A DNA stretch of 64,000 bases from Silene latifolia (taxonomy: Eukaryota > Streptophyta > Magnoliopsida > Caryophyllales > Caryophyllaceae), in NCBI RefSeq assembly GCF_048544455.1, contig NC_133537.1, positions 67,524,134-67,588,133 of the forward strand, read 5' to 3'. Shown piece by piece: positions 58,230 through 64,000 of the stretch. The position numbers and the translations under genes were made by a program. Numbering within the stretch: the first letter of the stretch is position 1; each line of letters opens with the position of its first letter. A model generated the notes under the pieces. It was given only the letters and a program-made list of their open reading frames with translations, was not told the DNA's origin and did no database searches.

Positions 58230-60235
58230 TGATGTAAAACTATTCGGATTTTGATGCTTTATTTTTGAATAATAAAATACGCGGCGGAATTAAAGTGTTT
58301 TTGGTCATTTTGTATGAAATATGCACGAAAAATAAAGGGATATGAATTAGTTGTGAAAATCTCGCAAGACCCCCCAAGTAAAACTAGGATATGATGTGAA
58401 TAAACTCTCCTTCCTCGCAAGAAATTCGAAGATATACACGAATGGTGGCTCTCACCTCGCAAGGATCGAATCACACTAAAATCTCAACCTCGCAAGGAAG
58501 AAATAAAGAACATATAACTCGCAAGCAATAAGCACACAACAAGAAACTCTTGTATTAATTCTCAAACTCCATTTTTTTTTAAATTGAATACAAGGCCCTC
58601 TATTTATAGTAGAGTAGGCCAACTAAGAGGACTCCTAAAACTGCCTAAAAAAAAACTTTCCTATTCTCGACTCTTAGAGAATTGGCAAAATTTCCTTATT
58701 ATAACTTGCTAAAATTAGGAAAGAAACAATAAGGAAATAAACAACACTACCTTAAACGTATTAGGCGAAATAAAATAAGGAAACTAATAATTAGACTCGA
58801 TTTAGGGAAGTAAACTTGAGTTACTTCGTCATCCGCATAGAAGTTGGACATCTCATCTTAAAACGATCATATCGCGTTCGTTACTTACCCAAATAAGGCA
58901 TATGACCAGTTGTTGGAAAGCTAACTTCATGTACTTTCATCTTAAATAAGTATCACACCAAAATTAGCCTTAGTTTAGGAGATATTTAGCTTTTAAACCA
59001 AGTGAATGAAACTAAAATGTCAAGAGTGACTTAAGCTTGCGTTTTCAACATATACTCATGTCCCACCTGTATCATTATATAACTCGCAAGCAATAAGCAC
59101 ACTACAAGAAACTCGTGTATTAATTCTTAAACTCCATTTTATTAAAACTGAATATAAAGCCTTCTATTTATACTAGAGTAGGTCGACTAAGAGGACTCCT
59201 AAACCTGCCTAAAAACAACTTTCCTTAACTCGACTCTTAGAGAATTGGCAAAATTGCCTTATTACGACTTGCTAAAATTAAGAAAGAACCAAAAAAGAAA
59301 TAAACAACGCTACCTTAAACTTATTAGGCAAAATAAAATATGGAAACTAATAATAAGACTCGATTTAGGGAAGTAAACTTGAGTCAGTTTGTCACCCGCG
59401 TAGAAGTTGGACAGCTCAACTTAAAACGATCATATCTCCTTCGTTACTTAACCAAAATAAGGCGTATGACCACTTGTTGGAAAGCTAACATCATTTACTT
59501 TCATCTTCAACAAAAATCACACTAAAAATAGTCATATTTTCGGAGATATTGAGCTTTTAAATCAAGTGAACGAATTTGAAAGACAAGAGTGACTTGAACT
59601 TGCGTTTTGAACTTATACCCATGTCCCTCATGTATCATTATCCCCTTCTTCAAAAAAGAATCGACCCGATTCTTGGAACCAACGACCTCATGGATAAAAT
59701 ATGAACCTCACAAATCTGAATTCAAGATTAGTGATGAATATTGGCAATGAACTTGAATCATCTTTCAGCTTATCATCTTCGATACAAACCATATGCTCGT
59801 CTATCGTGCTCTATTTTAGCCATAGCCATATTTTCGGAGATATTGAGATTTTAAATCAAATGAACGAATCTGAAAGACAAGAGTGACTTGCGTTTTGAAC
59901 TTATACCCATGTCCCTCATGTATCATTCTCCCCTTCTTCAAAAAAGAATCGACTCGATTCTTGGACCAACGACCTCTTGGATAAAATATGAACCTCGCAA
60001 ATCTGAATTCAAGAGTGGTGATGAATATTGGCAATGAACTTGAATCATCTTTCAACTCATCATCTTCGATACAAACCATAAGCTCGTCTATCTTGCTCGA
60101 TTTTAGCCTCCTCTAAAACACAAAAATAGCCATATTTTCGGAGATATTGAGCTTTTAAATCAAGTGAACGAATCTCAAAGACAAGAGAGACTTGAACTTG
60201 CGTTTTGAACGTATACCCATGTCCCTCATGTATCA
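58230..60235 (-). repeat. LTR-like 2-kb insertion with internal duplications (possible solo LTR)
   Basis: Interrupts the Tat protease. On the minus strand it would run TGATACATGAGGGACATGGG...ATAGTTTTACATCA, giving TG...CA ends. The phrase cccatgtccctcatgtatca recurs near 59617, 59910 and 60216 (a variant near 59048), and a block beginning ataactcgcaagcaataagc occurs at about 58515 and 59081. No exact target duplication was found. No coding sequence. Confidence 0.5.
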
Positions 60236-62082
60236 GGAACCATTTTGCTACCCGTTAGGTTCTGAAGGGGACCACTGTCAATGAGGGTACATGCCACTTT
60301 CACGGTGATCGACACCGAGTCAGCATACAATGTCCTTATCGGAAGTCAGACCCTGGGTGAGATCAATGTAGTGATGTCTGTCCAGGCACTGACACTCGTG
60401 TACGTGTCAGACACGAAAAGAGCAGAAAAGGTTCACGGAAGCCAAATCTCCTCAAGATCTTGTAACGTAATGGCATTCAAACAAATCCCTTCGGCAAAGA
60501 AGAGAGACGATCTAAACACTGGTACAACAGAGAGAACTCTTGCCGAGAGGTGCAAAGGAGCTCCAAGCGCCCCACACCAGAGGCAGGGGCGGGTACAAGT
60601 AAAGGGAAACAACCTGATCACAAATGATCAGCACCGGGGACAGGGACTACCACAGTCAAGCTTGGTCCTGGACGCTCCATGATCATAGGTGAAGACATAA
60701 CGCCCACCTTCAGAGACCAAATGATTAGGGTACTTGAAAGAAACAAGGACGTCTTCGCATACTCCGTCTATGAAAGTGAATAAGGAAGTCATCGTTCACA
60801 AGCTGAACGTAGACCCCACATGTAAGTCAGTCAAATAGAAGAAAAGGAACGTGTCAACAAAAAAAGAGCATGTTATAAAAGAGGAGGTGGAAAAGTTATT
60901 GTCCGCATGATTCATTGAGAAATGTGAGTATCCGAAGCGGCTTGCTAATGTTGTCTTCATAAAGAAACCCTGAGGAGCATGGAGGATATGTGTGGAATTT
61001 ACCAACCGCAACAAAGCATACCCAAAAGATTGTTACCCGCTATCGAGAATCAACCAGTTGGTCGACTCCACAAGCGGCCATTCCATGTTAAGCTTCTTAG
61101 ACGCCTTCTCGAGGTACCACCATGTACACCTACGGGAGCCCGACAAAGTCAAATGCACGTCCATCACAGGCCTCGACACGTTCGTGTAGAAAATGATGCC
61201 ATTCGACCTAAAGAACGCGAGAGCCATCTACCAAAGGCTCGTCGACCAAATCTTCCCCAACCAAAAAGGAAGGATCGTGGAAGTATACGTCGATGACGCA
61301 ATCATCAAAACCAAGAGTAAAGAGGAACATCCGAACAACATCAAAGAAACGTTCACATCCCTTCGAAAGTACCAGATGAAGCTGAACCCCAAGAAGTGAA
61401 CCTTCGGGGTGCGGTCCGAAAGGTTCCTTGGATTCCTGGTCAGCGCGAGGGGAATAGACGCCAACCTGGCTGTCCTAGACTTCCCCGAACCGCGCACGAT
61501 CAGAGAGATCGAGAGACTCACAGGATGGATGATGGCACTGTCCCGATTCATATCGAGGTCAGCAGCCAAGTCTAGAGCTTTCTTCAAAGTCTTAAAGGGT
61601 AACAAACAGTTCCGGTGGGAGGAGGAGCAAAGGCATGCTTTTGACAATCTTAAGAACCACCTTAAAGGACTACCAACCAAGCTCGGCCTGTGACTGGCGA
61701 AATACTCCACTTATACATAGTCGTTACCGAAGTCATTGTCGAGCGTCGTGATACTAAGAGAAGAAGGCAAGAGCCAGCACTCTACAACTTCATCAGCCAT
61801 GCACTAGGTCCGGCTGAGAGAAACTACCCGTTCATCGAGACGGTCGCATTCGCCGTAGTGATAGCAGTGGAAGACTGCGCCCATACATTTACGTACATCC
61901 ATAATAGTAATGACAGACCAACCTCTCGAGAAGACCCTGTAAAAGTTTAAGAATCCGGTCGGTTGCTAAAATGGGCAGTCAAGCTGCCAGGGCTCAAAAT
62001 CAAATATCAACCCCAAACTGCCATAAAAGCTCAAGCCCTAGCGGATTTCCTAGTTGAGAGTTACCGCTCCGACGAAAGTTAG
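60236..62082 (+). pseudogene. Tat-lineage pol: end of protease, reverse transcriptase, RNase H, decayed and truncated
   Basis: After the insertion the protease tail reads ATFTVIDTESAYNVLIGSQT. Reverse transcriptase pieces are RICVEFTNRNKAYPKDCYPL, SFLDAFSRYHHVHL, MMPFDLKNARAIYQRLVDQI and VYVDDAIIKTKSKEEH (about 61280-61330), then FLGFLVSARGID. RNase H remains as ISHALGPAERNYPFIETVAF and IKAQALADFLVES. Stops and shifts are frequent (for example near 60908, 61188 and 61397). The reading ends at TAG 62080-62082, one base before a TGTTAGAG LTR-like start, and integrase is missing, so a later insertion truncated it. Confidence 0.75.
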
Positions 62083-62083
62083 G

Positions 62084-63060
62084 TGTTAGAGTGAGTGTCC
62101 TCCACAATAGTGCATTTACTTTATAAATCTCATTAAAGGAATATAATTGGGATATTTTTTATTAATACTCGTCAGCCGGTCGTCGTTCATCGGTAACGAT
62201 TGGCCGACTAAGGTTTGACGTTACTGTCGTATGACGGCGGTGGTCAGCTGATCCCTTACGATCACACCTATAGGACGTAACCCCAATAGATATTCTAATT
62301 TTTTATATGAGATATGATTAATTAGTCCCTTATGTGTGATGACTTTTATAAGTCAAGTGAATTATATTTTGATTACGAGTTAAGAACTCGGGCCAAAGGA
62401 ATTTATTATCAATTATTTGATAATCGAATAATAAATGTTGAGATGGAATATAGTCATTAATAGTTAATTACTAAATTAATACGGTGGTAAATAGCTAATT
62501 ATAATTTCAAGGAGTTGTAAAAATTAGCTAAATGGGTTTCATAAGACACATTTTATATTGATAATATGATAAATGGTCACTTAAGAATCGAGTGTACATT
62601 ATTCACTATTTTGTATTATTTAAGTGTTAAATAATCAAATTAAAGTTTAATTATATAAGATAATTAAATATAGGACTTATATGCATTTGTGGGATAAATG
62701 TTAAAAGTAAAAATAAGACATATGTTTGGACCGGTCATATAAGTAGTGTATAACACACTTTTATTTGCCAAACACTCAACCTAAGCACATGGTATGTTTT
62801 GGTTGATTTCTTTACATTTGACCTCTTATATATACCCCACCCTTTGATCATTAGTGGGATGAAAATTTTAGACAAAAATTTGCCCATAAAAGACCCTTTT
62901 GGCCGTGTAACATGTAAGAAAAAGAGGAACCTTTTTCCATCATTTTCTTCATCATCTTGATCAAAAGTTGATCAAAATTCCATCAAAATAAAATCACAAA
63001 TGATAATATTTACCAAGTATTATTAGTGGTAATAATACATAAATATTATTAAGGGCTTTC
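62084..63060 (+). repeat. Copia-like LTR or LTR fragment truncating the Tat pol
   Basis: Starts TGTTAGAGTGAGTGTCCTCC followed by acaatagtgcatttacttta and ...aatataattgggatat, a familiar Ty1/copia LTR opening. A short GC-rich block with ggtcgtcgttcatcggtaac lies at 62175-62260. No primer site or coding region follows, so it is solo or truncated. The right limit is a guess. Confidence 0.45.
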
Positions 63061-64000
63061 TAATTATTCTATCAAATTAACTATTTACAAACTAACTAGA
63101 CTCTTATCAACTCTATTTTAATGAAAAGTTAGGGTCGAACCCAAGGAAAGGACTTTAAACTAAAAGCTCAATTTTAAACTATTAATCAAAACTAATTAAT
63201 AACTCTAATTTGACTAACTAAGACTCACTATTTAATGATATTCACAAACTATGAGTATTGCCAATGGTTAACATGTAGAATGACAAATGAAGAGATTGTT
63301 GATTTGAAAGTAACATAGAACATAATAGAGATTCAAACTTTGCTAGTGTAACGATAAAACAAACACTTGTAGTGCAAGATAATAATGAGATAAAAGACTT
63401 TGGTGTAATCTTCCCTAATGACTATCACAATAAGCAAGCATGGATTCCTACCCTCTTCTCCTCCTTTTCCCAATACACCACTAGCGGGTTCTTCATTAAG
63501 AAAGTTTAAATTGTTAAGCCACAAGGAAAACCAAATTAAGAGCACTAGATACAATTCCAAACAAGATATGCTAAGATGTGTATTAAACAATCTAAGCCAA
63601 CTATTCAAAAACACAGAAGCAATTTCCTACTCACAAAGATTTGATTTCTAAGCCAAAATTAAACCATTACAAATTTGCTTTCTACAAATTTCACTTTACT
63701 AAGCCATAAAGATGAATTATGTAATAATTAGATAAATAACATGCAAGTGATCAAGTCTAACATTTATTCAACTAACATGACAATTAAAGGAAGGAAATTA
63801 CCGTAAAGGGTAAATGAATCCTTACCATGCTTAAGATGTTATTACTAGTTCAAAGTACACCAAGATTGAAAGTTTAGCCTTCCACATTTGATTACAAACC
63901 AACAAATAAGGAAAGATTAACATAAAAATAGGGAAAGATTAGTGTTTTGATTACTCTAAAATGCTACTAAAATGGTGAAATTTTTTGATAAAAGATGATA
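63061..64000. other. AT-rich, LTR-like DNA at the window end, unassigned
   Basis: On the minus strand cctttccttgggttcgaccc at about 63150-63130 resembles the 3' part of Athila/Tat LTRs, so part of a minus-strand gypsy LTR is possible. A 93-codon minus ORF (63333-63614) has no recognisable domain. Confidence 0.3.

Overview
This window looks like transposon-dense nuclear DNA of a flowering plant, probably a eudicot. It is AT-rich and holds spliceosomal-type exon remnants and almost every class of plant transposable element: Ty3/gypsy of the Tekay-, Athila- and Tat-like lineages, Ty1/copia, L1-type LINEs, CACTA, hAT, Stowaway and a foldback MITE. I found no intact host gene, tRNA, rRNA or CRISPR array. 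The only long uninterrupted retroelement polyprotein is the gag-pol at 5475-9899 (minus strand). The ATHILA-type second ORF at 47094-48725 is also open.

Layout. 408-13630 is a CACTA transposon that captured a fragment of a 20S proteasome alpha-subunit (alpha-6/PAA-type) gene. It was later split by a full-length Tekay-type LTR retrotransposon (3088-12400, TSD gataa). 14866-19699 is a full-length but dead L1 LINE on the minus strand (15-bp TSD). 19715-22454 is a patchwork of LTR-like, GC-rich and LINE-derived scraps. 22455-30309 is a decayed hAT transposase gene split by a Ty1/copia element (23168-29293, TSD tcaag). About 30864-38220 is a second L1 LINE on the plus strand, split by a Stowaway MITE (32755-33028, TSD TA) and a non-autonomous CACTA (33746-35441, TSD TAG). 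That CACTA carries its own small TATA-box gene. 38375-38966 is a foldback MITE. 39047-51806 is a full-length Athila element (TSD acttc). 52.2-56.2 kb holds Ogre/Tat-type LTR and primer-binding-site remnants. 56.2-62.1 kb is a heavily decayed Tat-lineage gag-pol, interrupted by a 2-kb LTR-like insertion and cut off after RNase H by a copia-like LTR at 62084. The last kilobase is unassigned, LTR-like AT-rich DNA.

Relative history read from the sequence. The nesting order is CACTA-1 before Tekay, hAT before copia, and LINE-2 before Stowaway and CACTA-2. LTR pairs differ by about 1% (Tekay outside a hotspot, and Athila) and about 5-6% (copia), so Tekay and Athila are the younger insertions. At four nested insertions, removing the element plus one copy of its target-site duplication restores the host reading frame, which confirms the boundaries. 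Most nonsense codons in the dead elements look like TGG to TGA/TAG or CGA to TGA changes, as expected from deamination of methylated cytosine.

Nothing here suggests a defence system or operon. The most unusual items are the proteasome capture, the small TATA-driven ORF inside CACTA-2, the hairpin-core divergence between the Tekay LTRs, and the palindromic modules of the Athila element.
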